This document shows, in pieces, positions 40,870-50,190 of a DNA stretch of 64,000 bases. The stretch is taken from positions 558,001-622,000 of the forward strand of contig NZ_CP086322.1 of NCBI RefSeq assembly GCF_023277745.1. Direction: 5' to 3'. This DNA is from Streptomyces halobius. Lineage in GTDB: Bacteria > Actinomycetota > Actinomycetes > Streptomycetales > Streptomycetaceae. The notes beneath the pieces were generated by a model that made no database searches, was not told the DNA's origin, and saw only the letters and a program-made list of their open reading frames with translations. The position numbers and the translations under genes were made by a program. Within the stretch, counting starts at the first letter, position 1, and each line of letters starts with the position of its first letter.

Positions 40870-41066
40870 GGACCGCTCCAAGCTGCATCGGTTCTTGGGC
40901 CACTGCGGGGGGGCGCTCCACGCAGCGTTTCCGTTCCGTCCTCCTGACCTGGGGAACCCGCCCTTCCCACATCATATTTCCGCGGTTTGACTCCCGCTTG
41001 ACGACGGGACGGGCGCACGGCCGTGCCGGGCCGGGCGGCCGACCCGGCAGCCTCAGACCTCAGGCC

Positions 41067-41312
41067 TCAGGCGCATCTCCAGCAGCCGGACCAGCAGGCG
41101 GTGCGGACCGTGTGGCACCTCATGTCGTGTGCGACGGGGCGCTTGCGGCGGTGCTGGTAGTCGGCGCCGGCCAGGACAAGATGGGCGACGCACAGAACGA
41201 CGGCGATCGCGGCGAGTTCCTCGGGCTCGGCGCTGCCCCGGTCGATACGCAGCGGGACATCCGGAAGCGCGGGGACGGAGACGGAGTCGAAGCTGCTCAT
41301 GTGGGGGTCCAT
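41067..41312 (-). CDS. acyl-CoA carboxylase epsilon subunit-like protein
   Basis: An 81-residue protein whose middle, LRIDRGSAEPEELAAIAVVL, matches the short signature of actinobacterial acetyl/propionyl-CoA carboxylase epsilon subunits, which bind and stabilise the beta subunit. The remainder (ADYQHRRKRPVAHDMRC and a Cys/Trp-rich end) is not conserved in my memory. ATGs at 41312 and 41300 are both possible starts without a good ribosome site. Normally this gene follows a carboxyltransferase gene; none is here, so it is an orphan or relic. Confidence 0.7.
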   Translation of the reverse strand: MDPHMSSFDSVSVPALPDVPLRIDRGSAEPEELAAIAVVLCVAHLVLAGADYQHRRKRPVAHDMRCHTVRTACWSGCWRCA

Positions 41313-41661
41313 GGGCTTGACGGGGACGGACGGTGCGACGAGGTGTGACGGTTGCTCAGGGCCTCCGCGCATGCGGTGTTCGGGCAGGTCACAGGCCCGA
41401 CGATAGGAGCGCGGGAGGGCGGTGTCGCGTGCAGCCCCGGTCCGTCTGCGCCATCCGTGGCAGGTCCGTGCGCGCTCGGCGGTCCCCGTCCGGGGCCGAT
41501 TGGTGGAGTCCCCTGCGCCCTGACGCGTGATATCGGGCGGTCCGACGACGTGTCGGCCATGGCCCTGGCGTCACGGCAGAAACGATCGCGCAGGAATGTG
41601 ACACAGCCCAGGTAAGTGCGAGGAACCGGTACCGGATGACGCAGGCAGGGATGGCAGAACG
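41313..41661. other. 349-bp divergent spacer before DyP peroxidase
   Basis: The spacer contains promoters for the divergent epsilon-subunit and peroxidase genes. I find no coding frame with a ribosome site and no striking repeat. Confidence 0.45.
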
Positions 41662-42942
41662 ATGACAGGTGATCTGACTGACGAAGCCCGTGCTCTGGCG
41701 GAGGACGAAGGGCGCCGCGGATTTCTCAAGTGCGCGGCGGGGATCGCGGGGGCCGCGGCCGCCGGGAGTCTCGGCGGGGAGGCGTATGCCGCACCGCCGG
41801 ACAGGAGCGGGGGCAGCGCCCCCTACGACAGGAGACCCCCCAGGAGGATTCCGTTCCACGGGAAGCACCAGACCGGCATCATCAAACCGAAGGAACAGCA
41901 ACTCCACGCGATGTTCCTCGGGTTGGATGTGCTGGCGCGGGACCGCAAGGAGCTCGAAGAGCTGTTCAAGAAGATCACCAAGCGGTCCCGCAAGATCATG
42001 GGTGGGGTGGGGAAGGACAAGCACAAGCACTTCACCGAGGAGGATGAAGTAACGCCCACGGAGGACCTGCTCACCATCACCCTCGGCGTGGGCGCGTCGC
42101 TCTTCGACGACCGGTTCGAACTCTCCGCGCACCGGCCTCGGCATCTGAAGGCGATGCCGTCGTTCCCCAACGACCAGCTGAATCCGGCGCGCTGCCACGG
42201 CGATCTGTCGCTGCAGATCTGCGCGGACCATCCGGACGCCTGCAACCACGTCATGCGCGACCTGTTGCGGGAGGCCAACGGACTGTTCCGGCCGCGCTGG
42301 CGGACGGACGCCTACCTCAATCCGCCGCGGCCGGTGGGGACCCACCCGCGCACCTTCGTCGGCTTCAAGGACGGGATCGAGAACCCGGACATCACCTCGG
42401 AGAAGATGATGGACGAGCTGATGTGGGTGACGGAGGAGTCCGGCGAGCCGGACTGGGCGCTGGGCGGCTGCTATCAGGTGATGCGCATGATCCGCCTCGA
42501 CATGGAGACCTGGGACCAGGTGCCCGTCACCAAGCAGGAGAAGATCTTCGGGCGGCACAAGTCGAGCGGGGCCCCGCTGGACGGGGACGAGGAGACGGAC
42601 AAGCCGAACTACCGCAAGGATCCGCACGGCAGGATCATTCCGCTGGACGCGCATATCCGGCTCGCCAATCCGCGGACCAAGGAAACCGCCGACTCCCGTA
42701 TCTACCGCCGTAGTTACAACTACGACGAAGGGTTCGACAACGACGGGAAGATGGCCATCGGGCTGATGTTCTGCTGCTATCAGCAGGACATCGAGCGGCA
42801 GTTCGCCACCGTGCAGAAGCGGCTGGAACACGAGGCGTTCGCCCCGTACATCGCACCCATCGGCGGCGGCTACTTCTTCGTGCTGCCCGGTGTGAAGGAC
42901 GAGGACGATTATCTCGGGTCCACGCTGATGAAGGCGAACTGA
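41662..42942 (+). CDS. Tat-exported DyP-type heme peroxidase
   Basis: A 426-residue dye-decolorising peroxidase. The N-terminus carries a twin-arginine signal, GRRGFLKCAAG, with an Ala/Gly-rich core ending near EAYAAPP (residue 45), so the folded heme protein is exported by Tat. The DyP motif GFKDGIENP at residues 234-242 supplies the distal Asp; proximal heme His candidates lie further on, and GGCYQVMRMIRLDMETWD is typical of the family. It should oxidise phenols, dyes or lignin-type substrates with peroxide. EfeO/EfeU iron-uptake partners are absent. The start is followed by an acidic prefix before the RR. A hairpin terminator separates it from convergent rppA. Confidence 0.92.
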   Translation: MTGDLTDEARALAEDEGRRGFLKCAAGIAGAAAAGSLGGEAYAAPPDRSGGSAPYDRRPPRRIPFHGKHQTGIIKPKEQQLHAMFLGLDVLARDRKELEELFKKITKRSRKIMGGVGKDKHKHFTEEDEVTPTEDLLTITLGVGASLFDDRFELSAHRPRHLKAMPSFPNDQLNPARCHGDLSLQICADHPDACNHVMRDLLREANGLFRPRWRTDAYLNPPRPVGTHPRTFVGFKDGIENPDITSEKMMDELMWVTEESGEPDWALGGCYQVMRMIRLDMETWDQVPVTKQEKIFGRHKSSGAPLDGDEETDKPNYRKDPHGRIIPLDAHIRLANPRTKETADSRIYRRSYNYDEGFDNDGKMAIGLMFCCYQQDIERQFATVQKRLEHEAFAPYIAPIGGGYFFVLPGVKDEDDYLGSTLMKAN

Positions 42943-42976
42943 CCTCGTCGGGCCGCGCGACTCGCGGCAGGGACAC

Positions 42977-43014
42977 GGCCGGTGGCCCGTGGCGGAGGCC
43001 ACACGCCACCGGCC
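42977..43014. terminator. nested hairpin between DyP and rppA genes
   Basis: Outer arms GGCCGGTGGC (42977-42986) and GCCACCGGCC (43005-43014) enclose an inner hairpin GTGGC-GGAG-GCCAC (42989-43002). It serves both convergent genes. Confidence 0.8.
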
Positions 43015-43045
43015 GGGGTCTAGCCGGGCCGCCGTGCGGCGTGCC

Positions 43046-44206
43046 TCACCGGGCCGGTGCGGCCGCCGGCGGGTCGACGGGCCGGCCCAGGGCTTCGTCG
43101 GCCGACCGGCCTGTGGGGGCGAAGCGGGCGGCGTCGTGCGCCGCGCTCTGGTCCTGCGATGCGGCCGTCCAGCGGCCCAGCACCATCTCCGCGGTGATCC
43201 CCGGGCCGAATCCGGCTATCAGGCCGGTGCCGGGGGCGCGGACCGCACCCTCCTCGAAGAGCCGGTTCAGCGCGTCGAAGACCACCGCACTGGCGATATT
43301 GCCGCGTTCGGTGAGCGTCGCCCGGCTGAACCGGAAGGTCTCCGGTGAGAGGGACAGGAACCGGCAGAGGTCGTCGAGGATGCGCGGTCCACCGGCGTGC
43401 ACGATGTAGAAGTCCAGGTCGGTGACGTCCCAGCGGTGCTGGTCCGCAAGGGTGCGCAGGGCCGGCGCGAGCATTTCCATCGTGCCGGGCACCCGTTTGT
43501 CGAGCATGAAGTGGAAGCCGGTGTCCCGGACCGCGTAGGAGATCCAGTCCTCCGTCTCGGGCACCAGGTGGGAGCCGTTGCGCTCCAGCCATACGCCGTG
43601 GCCGCCCTTGCCGCGCACCACGGCGGCGGCTATCGCATCGCCGAACAGCCCGTTGGACAGCAGCGAGCCCACGCCCAGGTCCGTGGGCTGGTAGCACAGC
43701 GAGCAGAACTCGCAGGCCACGATGAGCACATTGGCCTCGGGGTAGGCACGGCAGAAGTCGTGCGCCCGGTTGATCGCCGCACCGCCCGCCGCACAGCCCA
43801 GCTGGGCTATCGGCAGCTGCCGGGTGTCCGTGCGGAAGCCCAGCTCGTTGATCATCCACGCGGTCAGCGAGGGCATCATGAAGCCGGTGCAGGAGACATA
43901 GATCAGCAGATCGATCTCCTCGGGCGACACTTCGCCCTGTTCCAGGGCCCTGCGGACCACCTCGGGCACCCGGTCCTTGGCCTCCGCCTCGTAGAGCGCG
44001 TTGCGTTTCTCGAAGCCGGGGTGTCGCAGCGTGGCGTCGATCGGCTGGACGATGTGCCGGGTGCTGACGCCGGTGTTCTCGATGAGCCGGAGAACCAGGG
44101 CGAGTTGCTGGTGTTCCGCGTGGAGTGTGCGGGCGAGTTCCAGTGTCTCTTCGAGGGTGATGACGTGTTCGGGCACGGCTATCGCCGGTCTGCACAACGT
44201 AGTCAT
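43046..44206 (-). CDS. rppA: type III polyketide synthase, 1,3,6,8-tetrahydroxynaphthalene synthase
   Basis: A 386-residue chalcone-synthase-fold enzyme that condenses five malonyl-CoA units to tetrahydroxynaphthalene, which oxidises to flaviolin. The nucleophile Cys falls at residue 138 (in AQLGCAAGG), matching the Cys138 known for RppA; His and Asn of the triad are in YIVHAGGP and LTERGNIASA. The start MTTLCRPAIAVPEH and CYQPTDLGVGSLLSNGLFGDA are characteristic. The C-terminal 35 residues are Ala/Pro-rich. It follows a P450 gene by 52 bp on the same strand, the usual pigment pairing in Streptomyces. Flaviolin polymers give brown pigment and UV protection. Confidence 0.95.
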   Translation of the reverse strand: MTTLCRPAIAVPEHVITLEETLELARTLHAEHQQLALVLRLIENTGVSTRHIVQPIDATLRHPGFEKRNALYEAEAKDRVPEVVRRALEQGEVSPEEIDLLIYVSCTGFMMPSLTAWMINELGFRTDTRQLPIAQLGCAAGGAAINRAHDFCRAYPEANVLIVACEFCSLCYQPTDLGVGSLLSNGLFGDAIAAAVVRGKGGHGVWLERNGSHLVPETEDWISYAVRDTGFHFMLDKRVPGTMEMLAPALRTLADQHRWDVTDLDFYIVHAGGPRILDDLCRFLSLSPETFRFSRATLTERGNIASAVVFDALNRLFEEGAVRAPGTGLIAGFGPGITAEMVLGRWTAASQDQSAAHDAARFAPTGRSADEALGRPVDPPAAAPAR

Positions 44207-44258
44207 GGCTGGTTCCCTCCAAGGGTCCAGGCGGCGTACCTCGTGGGATGCGCCGGGC

Positions 44259-45470
44259 TCACCAGGCGACCGGCAGAGCCAGCGGGTAGCGCCAGATCGA
44301 GCCGGTGTTCCAGTCGATCTCGTCCTCGGGTACGGCGAGACGCAGCTCCGGGAAGCGCCGGAGGAGCGTGCCGATGGCGACCTGGAGTTCCATCCGGGCC
44401 AGGTGGGAGCCGAGGCAGTGATGAGTGCCGTAGCCGAACGTCATGTGGTGCGGACTGCCGCGTTCGAGATCCAGTTCGCCGGGCCGCTCCCACATCTGGG
44501 GGTCGCGGTTGGCGGCGAGATAGGAGACATGGATCGCGTCTCCCTCCCGCACGGTCGCGCCGTCGATCTCGACGTCCTCGGTGGCCACGCGGGCGATGCC
44601 CACACCCTGCCGGAAGGGGATGAAGCGCAGCAGCTCCTCCAGGGCGGTCGGGAGCAGCTCGGGGTCGTTGCGGAGCTTCGCGAGCTGTTCGGGGTGGGTC
44701 AGCAGCGTGTGAGTGATGTTGCTGATCTGGTACGTGGTGGTGTCGTGGCCGGTGACGAGCAGGACCATGCCGAGGACGGCCAGCTCGGTCTCCTCCAGGA
44801 GTTCGTCGCCGTCCCTGGCGGTGGCGAGGCCGCTCAGCAGGTCGTCACCGGGGTCACGCCGCCGTCGGGCGGTGAGATCGGTGAAATAGCCGCGCAGCTG
44901 CTTCTTGGCCGCGTCGGCCGCTTCCAGGTCGGGTACGCCGACGGCCATCATGTCCATGGCCCAGCCGCGCAGCTGCTTGCGATCGTCCTGCGGGATGTCC
45001 AGCAGCTCACAGATGGTGGTGAGGGGCAGCCGCGAGGAGAGGAACTGGATGAGATCGGCGGGGGCGCCGTGCTCGGTCATCTCGTCGAGGAAGCCGTCCA
45101 CGATCCGCTGGGTGGTCGCGCGCAGCTGCTCCACCCGGCGGTTGGTGAAGCCCTTGGCCACCAGACGACGCAGCCGGTTGTGTTCCGGCGGGTCCATGAG
45201 ATTGATCGCCTCCACCTGGGCGATCGGGGCGGGGGTCATACGGGGCAGGTCACGCCCGATGCCCGCGGCCCGGCTGAACCGGCGATCGGTGGTGACGAAC
45301 TTGACGTCGTCATACCTGGTCACCAGCCATGCGTCGCCCTCGCCGTGCGGCATGCGGATACGGGCGATAGGCGCCTCGTCCAGCAGCTGCTGCAGCGTGG
45401 GGTCGAATTCCAGGCCGTTGGTGTGGGCGAACTGGCACTGCCAGACCTTGGTCTCAGGGCTCACGGGCAC
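44259..45470 (-). CDS. cytochrome P450, CYP158-like flaviolin-coupling enzyme
   Basis: A 403-residue P450. Key motifs are GHDTTT in the I helix near residue 241, EELLRFIP (ExxR) near 280, YLAANRDPQMW, and the heme loop FGYGTHHCLGSHLAR near 346. Its order next to rppA and its general sequence style match CYP158A2-type enzymes that couple flaviolin into dimers and trimers. The start at 45470 (PVSPETKVWQCQFAH) has a modest AGG upstream. It leads the P450-rppA operon. A related naphthoquinone hydroxylation role cannot be excluded. Confidence 0.9.
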   Translation of the reverse strand: MPVSPETKVWQCQFAHTNGLEFDPTLQQLLDEAPIARIRMPHGEGDAWLVTRYDDVKFVTTDRRFSRAAGIGRDLPRMTPAPIAQVEAINLMDPPEHNRLRRLVAKGFTNRRVEQLRATTQRIVDGFLDEMTEHGAPADLIQFLSSRLPLTTICELLDIPQDDRKQLRGWAMDMMAVGVPDLEAADAAKKQLRGYFTDLTARRRRDPGDDLLSGLATARDGDELLEETELAVLGMVLLVTGHDTTTYQISNITHTLLTHPEQLAKLRNDPELLPTALEELLRFIPFRQGVGIARVATEDVEIDGATVREGDAIHVSYLAANRDPQMWERPGELDLERGSPHHMTFGYGTHHCLGSHLARMELQVAIGTLLRRFPELRLAVPEDEIDWNTGSIWRYPLALPVAW

Positions 45471-45588
45471 ACTCCAACCTCAGGGGGACATGGAGATGTA
45501 GACCCCGCGACGGGTCCCTCATACACAGTTCGCCTCGCTATCACCCGATTAGACGAAATATCCGACTCGAATGGCGGAGCCCGGGGTG

Positions 45589-45637
45589 CGCGGAGCCCCG
45601 GGTCACCTCTTCCGTCGGAGTGACCCGGGGCTCCGCG
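45589..45637. terminator. 18-bp hairpin terminator downstream of lipase gene
   Basis: Perfect 18-bp arms (45589-45606 and 45620-45637) enclose a 13-nt loop. It lies 48 bp downstream of the lipase stop codon and isolates the lipase from the P450-rppA operon on the same strand. Confidence 0.85.
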
Positions 45638-45684
45638 TGGCGCGGCGCGCCGCCTGGGGGCCGGTCGGCGCCTGGGCGGGCCGG

Positions 45685-46854
45685 TCAGCCGCAGTTGTTG
45701 TGCGTGGGTTTGCCCGCGAAGCGGTCGGCGAGCCAGTTCGCGGCCGGTACGGAGCCCACCATCACGCCGACGATGTGCTCACCGAGCGGGATCGAGGTCC
45801 ACTGGACGTCGGCGCCCTTGGCGCACCAGTCGGCGCGCAGCTGTTTGCCGACCGCGTACGGGATCAGCTCGTCGACGGTGCCGTGGTAGAGGTACACCGG
45901 GGCGTCCGGCTTGCGGGTGCCCAGGTTGGAGGCGCGCAGCCGCTGCTGCCAGTCCGCCTCGTACAGCGGGTTCTTGACCGTGAAGTCGGAGATCTTCTTG
46001 AAGGCCCCGGCGACGGTGTTGACGACCACGCAGTTGTTCCGCATGAAGTCGACGTACTTGCGGCCCTTGTCGTTGAGGTAGTTCTCCAGGTGCAGCTCCG
46101 GGAAGGCCGCGTTCTGGCCCACGGCGGCCATCAGGATCAGTCCGGCCCCGACATTGCCGTTGTTGGCGTCCGCGACCTTCAGCAGATCGGCCGGGACGCC
46201 GCCGGTCGCGGTGCCCTTGACCTGGAGTTCCGGCGCGTAGGACCGGTGCAGCTCGGCCGCCCAGCTGCTGGCCTGGCCGCCCTGGGAGTAGCCCATGATG
46301 CCGACCGGCGAGTCCTCGGTGACGCCGGCCTCGGCGGCTCCGGGCAGCCGCTGCGCGGCACGGGCGGCGTCCAGGACGGCCTGTCCCTCGGCGCGGCCCA
46401 CGGTGTAGGTGTGGTCGCCGGGCGTGCCCAGGCCCTCGTAGTCGGTGACCGCGACGGCCCAACCACGGGAGGTCAGCTGCTGGATGAGGTTGGCCTCCAT
46501 CGTGGTGCCCTTGGGGAAGCCGGCCGAGGGTGCGCAGGAGTCGCCGAGACCGACCGTGCCGACGGCGTAGGTGACCAGGGGGCGTGGCCCCTGCTTGCCG
46601 TCCTTGGGGACGATGACCGTCCCGGAGACGGTGTTGGGGGTGCCTTTGGCGGTGGTGGAGCGGTAAGTGATGTGCCAGGCACGGGTGTTGGTCGGCTGGC
46701 CCGGGAGCGGGTGGAACGAGGTCGGGGCGGAGGTGACGATATCGCCGGGACTGCCGGTTTCGGTCTGCCCGGCCGACGCGGCACCCGCGCCCGTGAGGCC
46801 GAGCGACAAGGTGACGGCAGCGGCGGCGGTGAGTGCGGTGGCGCGACGGTGCAT
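45685..46854 (-). CDS. secreted lipase, LIP family
   Basis: A 389-residue secretory lipase. It has an Ala-rich signal peptide ending GAASAGQT near residue 29. The alpha/beta-hydrolase core shows the nucleophile elbow GYSQGG near residue 193, an Asp in YHGTVDELIP near 335 and a His in LGEHIVG near 367. Paired Cys residues (GDSCAPS, NNCVVV, DWCAKG, NNCG) suggest disulfides. The layout resembles the fungal/actinobacterial secretory lipase (LIP) family that releases fatty acids from triglycerides outside the cell. ATG 46854 is followed at once by a basic n-region. It is monocistronic, closed by a strong hairpin. Confidence 0.9.
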   Translation of the reverse strand: MHRRATALTAAAAVTLSLGLTGAGAASAGQTETGSPGDIVTSAPTSFHPLPGQPTNTRAWHITYRSTTAKGTPNTVSGTVIVPKDGKQGPRPLVTYAVGTVGLGDSCAPSAGFPKGTTMEANLIQQLTSRGWAVAVTDYEGLGTPGDHTYTVGRAEGQAVLDAARAAQRLPGAAEAGVTEDSPVGIMGYSQGGQASSWAAELHRSYAPELQVKGTATGGVPADLLKVADANNGNVGAGLILMAAVGQNAAFPELHLENYLNDKGRKYVDFMRNNCVVVNTVAGAFKKISDFTVKNPLYEADWQQRLRASNLGTRKPDAPVYLYHGTVDELIPYAVGKQLRADWCAKGADVQWTSIPLGEHIVGVMVGSVPAANWLADRFAGKPTHNNCG

Positions 46855-47029
46855 ACGGCTCTCCCAACTGACGCATGTGCTGGGTGGTTGGGGTGACCGT
46901 AGTGACTCGCGAGTAAGGAAGGCGCTGACCGGGACGCTCAGCTTTGTTGACCGGTTGTCTCATGGCGGTGAGGGCGGTCAGGGCGGCCATGGCCGCGACC
47001 GGGCAGCGCGAGGGCGGGCATCTGCTCGG

Positions 47030-47215
47030 TCCGGTCGGTCTGTTCGGTCTGCTCGATCGGTCCGGTCAGTCGTCGGTCCGGTCGATCCGGTCGGTTCACC
47101 CGGTCGGTCCAGTCGCCTTACTCGGTCCCGTCAGTCGTCAGTCCCGTCAGTCCCGTCAGTCCGGTCGGTCTGCTCGTTCCGGTCGGTCCGCGGAGTCCGC
47201 GGCGTGCCCGTTCAG
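47030..47215. repeat. irregular CGGTC/CAGTC repeat array at the araC 3' end
   Basis: About 185 bp consist of short variants of GGTCGGT, GGTCCGGTC and CCCGTCAGT, e.g. CAGTCCCGTCAGTCCCGTCA near 47140-47158. It covers the downstream spacer and the last codons of the AraC-family gene, whose tail therefore reads ADRPERADRPD. The rest of the 46855-47155 spacer holds the lipase promoter. Confidence 0.75.
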
Positions 47216-48232
47216 CCGGTACGTGCCGGGCGTCGTCCCCGTCCAGCGGCGGAAGGCCCGGTGGAAGGCGGTGTCCTCCGAGAAGCCGATCCGCGCCGCC
47301 AGGTCGGCGATCGGCTCCTGCCCGGCCACCAGCGAGGTGATCGCCGCGTCCCGGCGCACCGTGTCCTTCAGCCGCTGGTACGAGGTGCCCTCGGCCTGCA
47401 GCCGGCGCCGGAGCGTCGCCGGGCTCACCGCCAGCCGGGCCGCGACCTCGCCCGCCTCCGGCAGCCGCGCCGGCCTCTCGGTCCGGAGCGCCTGGACCAG
47501 GGTGCGCCGCACCTGCTCGGCGACGGTCGTGCCGTAGTCGCGGCGGCTGAGCAGATCGGCCGGCGCCCGCCGCAGCATCCCCGCCAGCGCGGCCTCGTCC
47601 CGGACGACGGGCGCGGCCAGCCAGCGCGCGTCCCACCCGGCGGCGGTGCGCTCGGCGCCGAAGCGCACCGGGCAGCCGAAGAGGATGTCGTACTCGTGGG
47701 CATGGGCCGGTGCCGGGTAGGCGAAGCGGGCCCAGCGCAGCGGGATGCGCCGCCCGATCAGCCAGCTGGCGAGCCGGTGCCCGATGATCAGCACGCATTC
47801 GGAGAGGAAGTTGCCCTCCTCGTACCGGCGCAGATCGTTGCACACCGAGAAGACGGCCTCGACGGACCCGTCTCCGGCCGTGACCGTTTCGCATGCCATC
47901 TCGGGCCCGCCGGGGAAGAGCCCGTAGAAGCGCGCCGCCCGGTCGAGCGCCGATCCCAGGTCGCGACAGCCGAGGCAGGCGTGGCACATCATCGCGAAGG
48001 TGCCGCGGCGGCTGGGGGTGGGGCCGAGGCCCAGGAATTCGTCGTCGGTGGCGTGGTGGAGCGCCTTGACCAGGCGGGTGAACTGCTCGGGGGTGACGCG
48101 CGCCCGGTCGTCGCCGAGCAGCAGCGGCGGGATCTGCGCGCACTGGAGCAGCGGCACGATGTCGATTCCGAGCCGCCGCGCGCCGCTCAGGGCGGCCCGC
48201 ACATGATGCATCGTGATCGTCAGCCGACTCAT
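47156..48232 (-). CDS. AraC-family regulator with PF12625-type sensor domain
   Basis: A 358-residue regulator. The N-terminal two thirds match the arabinose-binding-like domain of the GbdR/OruR/PchR-like group (LGIDIVPLLQCAQIPP at the start, then RRGTFAMMCHACLGC). The C-terminal double helix-turn-helix reads LAVSPATLRRRLQAEGTSYQ and IADLAARIGFSEDTAFHRAFRRWTGTTPGTYR, a full AraC signature. The start at ATG 48232 follows GGGGGAG by six bases. It is divergent from an acyl-CoA ligase gene that it probably controls, in line with family members that sense fatty acids. The tail after YRLNG is low-complexity, coded by a repeat array. Confidence 0.9.
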   Translation of the reverse strand: MSRLTITMHHVRAALSGARRLGIDIVPLLQCAQIPPLLLGDDRARVTPEQFTRLVKALHHATDDEFLGLGPTPSRRGTFAMMCHACLGCRDLGSALDRAARFYGLFPGGPEMACETVTAGDGSVEAVFSVCNDLRRYEEGNFLSECVLIIGHRLASWLIGRRIPLRWARFAYPAPAHAHEYDILFGCPVRFGAERTAAGWDARWLAAPVVRDEAALAGMLRRAPADLLSRRDYGTTVAEQVRRTLVQALRTERPARLPEAGEVAARLAVSPATLRRRLQAEGTSYQRLKDTVRRDAAITSLVAGQEPIADLAARIGFSEDTAFHRAFRRWTGTTPGTYRLNGHAADSADRPERADRPD

Positions 48233-48414
48233 GGCGCACTCCCCCGGCTGTCGTCCGGAGGGGGCCCCACGCCGCACCCCCTCATGCCACGACACGGTAG
48301 CCCTCGTGAGCGCAGAGGTCAGTGGGGGTGACGGTTCTTGTCATCCCCGGCGGTCGGCGGCGGTCCCTAGCGTCGGACCATACGGACCGCTGGTCCTCGG
48401 CTCCAGGAGGCGCG

Positions 48415-50190
48415 ATGCACCACAGGCCCGACACCCTCGCCGTGTTCACCGAGTGGGCGGCGCAGCGGTTCCATGACCTGCCCGCGCTGCGCTTCAGAGA
48501 GGGCGAAGGGTGGGCCGACCGCTCGTACGGCCAACTGCGGGACGCCGTACGGGCGGTGGGGCGCGGGCTGATCGGCGGGCTCGGGGTGCGGGCGGGCGAC
48601 CGGGTGGCGATTCTCTCCGAGACCCGCCCGGAGTGGACATACGCGCACTTCGGCGCGCTCGCGGCGGGTGCGGCCGTGGTTCCCGTCTATCCGACGGCCG
48701 GGGACGAGGAACTCGCCTGGGTACTGGGCGACTCCGGCGCGTGTGTGGTCATCTGCGAGGGCCGGGAGCAGGCGGCCCGCGTCGCACGTCTGCGCGCCAG
48801 GCTGCCCGCCCTGCGGCACAGCGTCCTGCTGTCCGAGGCGGGAGACGACGCCGGCGATGTCCTCGCGATGGACGCTCTCCCCTTCCCCGCCCCGCTGCCG
48901 GAGCTCCGGGCGCGCGCGGCGGCCGTCGGCCACGCGGATCTCGCGGCCATCGTCTACACCTCGGGAACCACCGGCCCGCCCAAAGGCTGCCGGCTCACCC
49001 ACGGCAACTTCGTCGCCGCCCACGACAGCACCGCGGACCTCATCGAAGGCGGCCCCGGCGATGTCACCTATCTCTATCTCCCGCTCGCCCATCTCCTCGC
49101 CCAGCTCATCGAGTTGCAGGCGCTGCTGCGCGGCGGGACGCTCTGCTACTTCGGCGGAAAGATCGAGAATGTCGTCGCCGAGCTGGCCGAGGTCCGGCCC
49201 ACCCATCTGCCGTCCGTCCCCCGCCTCTTCGAGAAGGTGCACGCCACGGTCCGTTCCATGGCAGAGTCGCAGGAGGGCGGCCGGGACCGCTTCGAGGCGG
49301 CGGTACGCACCGGGATCGAGGCCGCCGCGCTGCGGGCCCGCGGCGAAGAGCCGGCCGGGGAGCTGCTGGAGCGCTGGCAGGCCGCCGACCGGGCACTGTT
49401 CTCGCTGGTCCGGGCGGCTTTCGGGGGCCGGCTGCGGTGGGCGCTGACCGGCGCGGCGCCGATCGCCCCGCAGACCCTGGACTTTCTGCGGGCCTGCGGC
49501 ATCGCCGTCCACGAGGGCTACGGCATGACGGAGTCGGCGGGCGTCATCTCGCTGAATCATCCGGGGGCGGTCAAGTACGGGACGGTGGGGCGGCCGGTCG
49601 CGGGCTGTGAAGTCAGGATCGCGGAGGACGGTGAGGTGCTGGCCCGCGGTGCGAATGTCTTCCCCGGTTACCACGCGAATCCGGCGGCGGACACGGAGGT
49701 GCTGGACGCCGACGGCTGGCTGCACACCGGCGACCTGGGCGCGCTCGACGCCGACGGTTTCCTCACCATCACCGGTCGCAAGAAGGAGCTGATCATCACC
49801 TCCGGCGGCAAGAACCTCACTCCGTCGACGGTCGAGTTCGCCATCCAGCAGTCGCGGTATGTCTCCCGCGCGGTGATGGTCGGTGACCGCCGCCCGTACC
49901 CGGTCGCGCTGATCACCCTGGATCCCGAGGAGATCGCGCACTGGGCCGACCGCACGGGCACCTCGCTCGGCGACGCCCCGGTCCGCCACCCCGCGGTCCG
50001 CGCGCTGGTCCAGGAGGCGGTCGACGCCGCCAACGAGCGGGCGGCCCGCCCGGCCAGGATCCGTGCCTTCGCGATCCTGGCGGAGGATCTCACGGTCGAA
50101 TCCGGGGATCTCACCCCGACGTTGAAGGTTCGGCGGGCGGCCGTGGCGGAGCGCTACGCGGCGGAGATCGACGCACTGTATGGGTCGTGA
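48415..50190 (+). CDS. long-chain acyl-CoA ligase (FadD15-like)
   Basis: A 591-residue AMP-binding enzyme that should activate long-chain fatty acids with ATP and CoA. The P-loop is YTSGTTGPPKGC near residue 181, A5 is GYGMTESAG near 368, and the hinge and A8 region TGRKKELIITSGGKN near 453-467 is characteristic of the long-chain FACL15-type. The catalytic Lys near the C-terminus is in LTPTLKVRR. AGGAGG four bases before ATG 48415 sets the start. It is divergent from the AraC regulator. Membrane association is expected but no segment is predicted. Confidence 0.92.
   Translation: MHHRPDTLAVFTEWAAQRFHDLPALRFREGEGWADRSYGQLRDAVRAVGRGLIGGLGVRAGDRVAILSETRPEWTYAHFGALAAGAAVVPVYPTAGDEELAWVLGDSGACVVICEGREQAARVARLRARLPALRHSVLLSEAGDDAGDVLAMDALPFPAPLPELRARAAAVGHADLAAIVYTSGTTGPPKGCRLTHGNFVAAHDSTADLIEGGPGDVTYLYLPLAHLLAQLIELQALLRGGTLCYFGGKIENVVAELAEVRPTHLPSVPRLFEKVHATVRSMAESQEGGRDRFEAAVRTGIEAAALRARGEEPAGELLERWQAADRALFSLVRAAFGGRLRWALTGAAPIAPQTLDFLRACGIAVHEGYGMTESAGVISLNHPGAVKYGTVGRPVAGCEVRIAEDGEVLARGANVFPGYHANPAADTEVLDADGWLHTGDLGALDADGFLTITGRKKELIITSGGKNLTPSTVEFAIQQSRYVSRAVMVGDRRPYPVALITLDPEEIAHWADRTGTSLGDAPVRHPAVRALVQEAVDAANERAARPARIRAFAILAEDLTVESGDLTPTLKVRRAAVAERYAAEIDALYGS

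Noticed and set aside
47030..47215. Possible CRISPR or attachment array
   Set aside because: Units are short, irregular and overlapping, with no unique spacers; it looks like low-complexity slippage.
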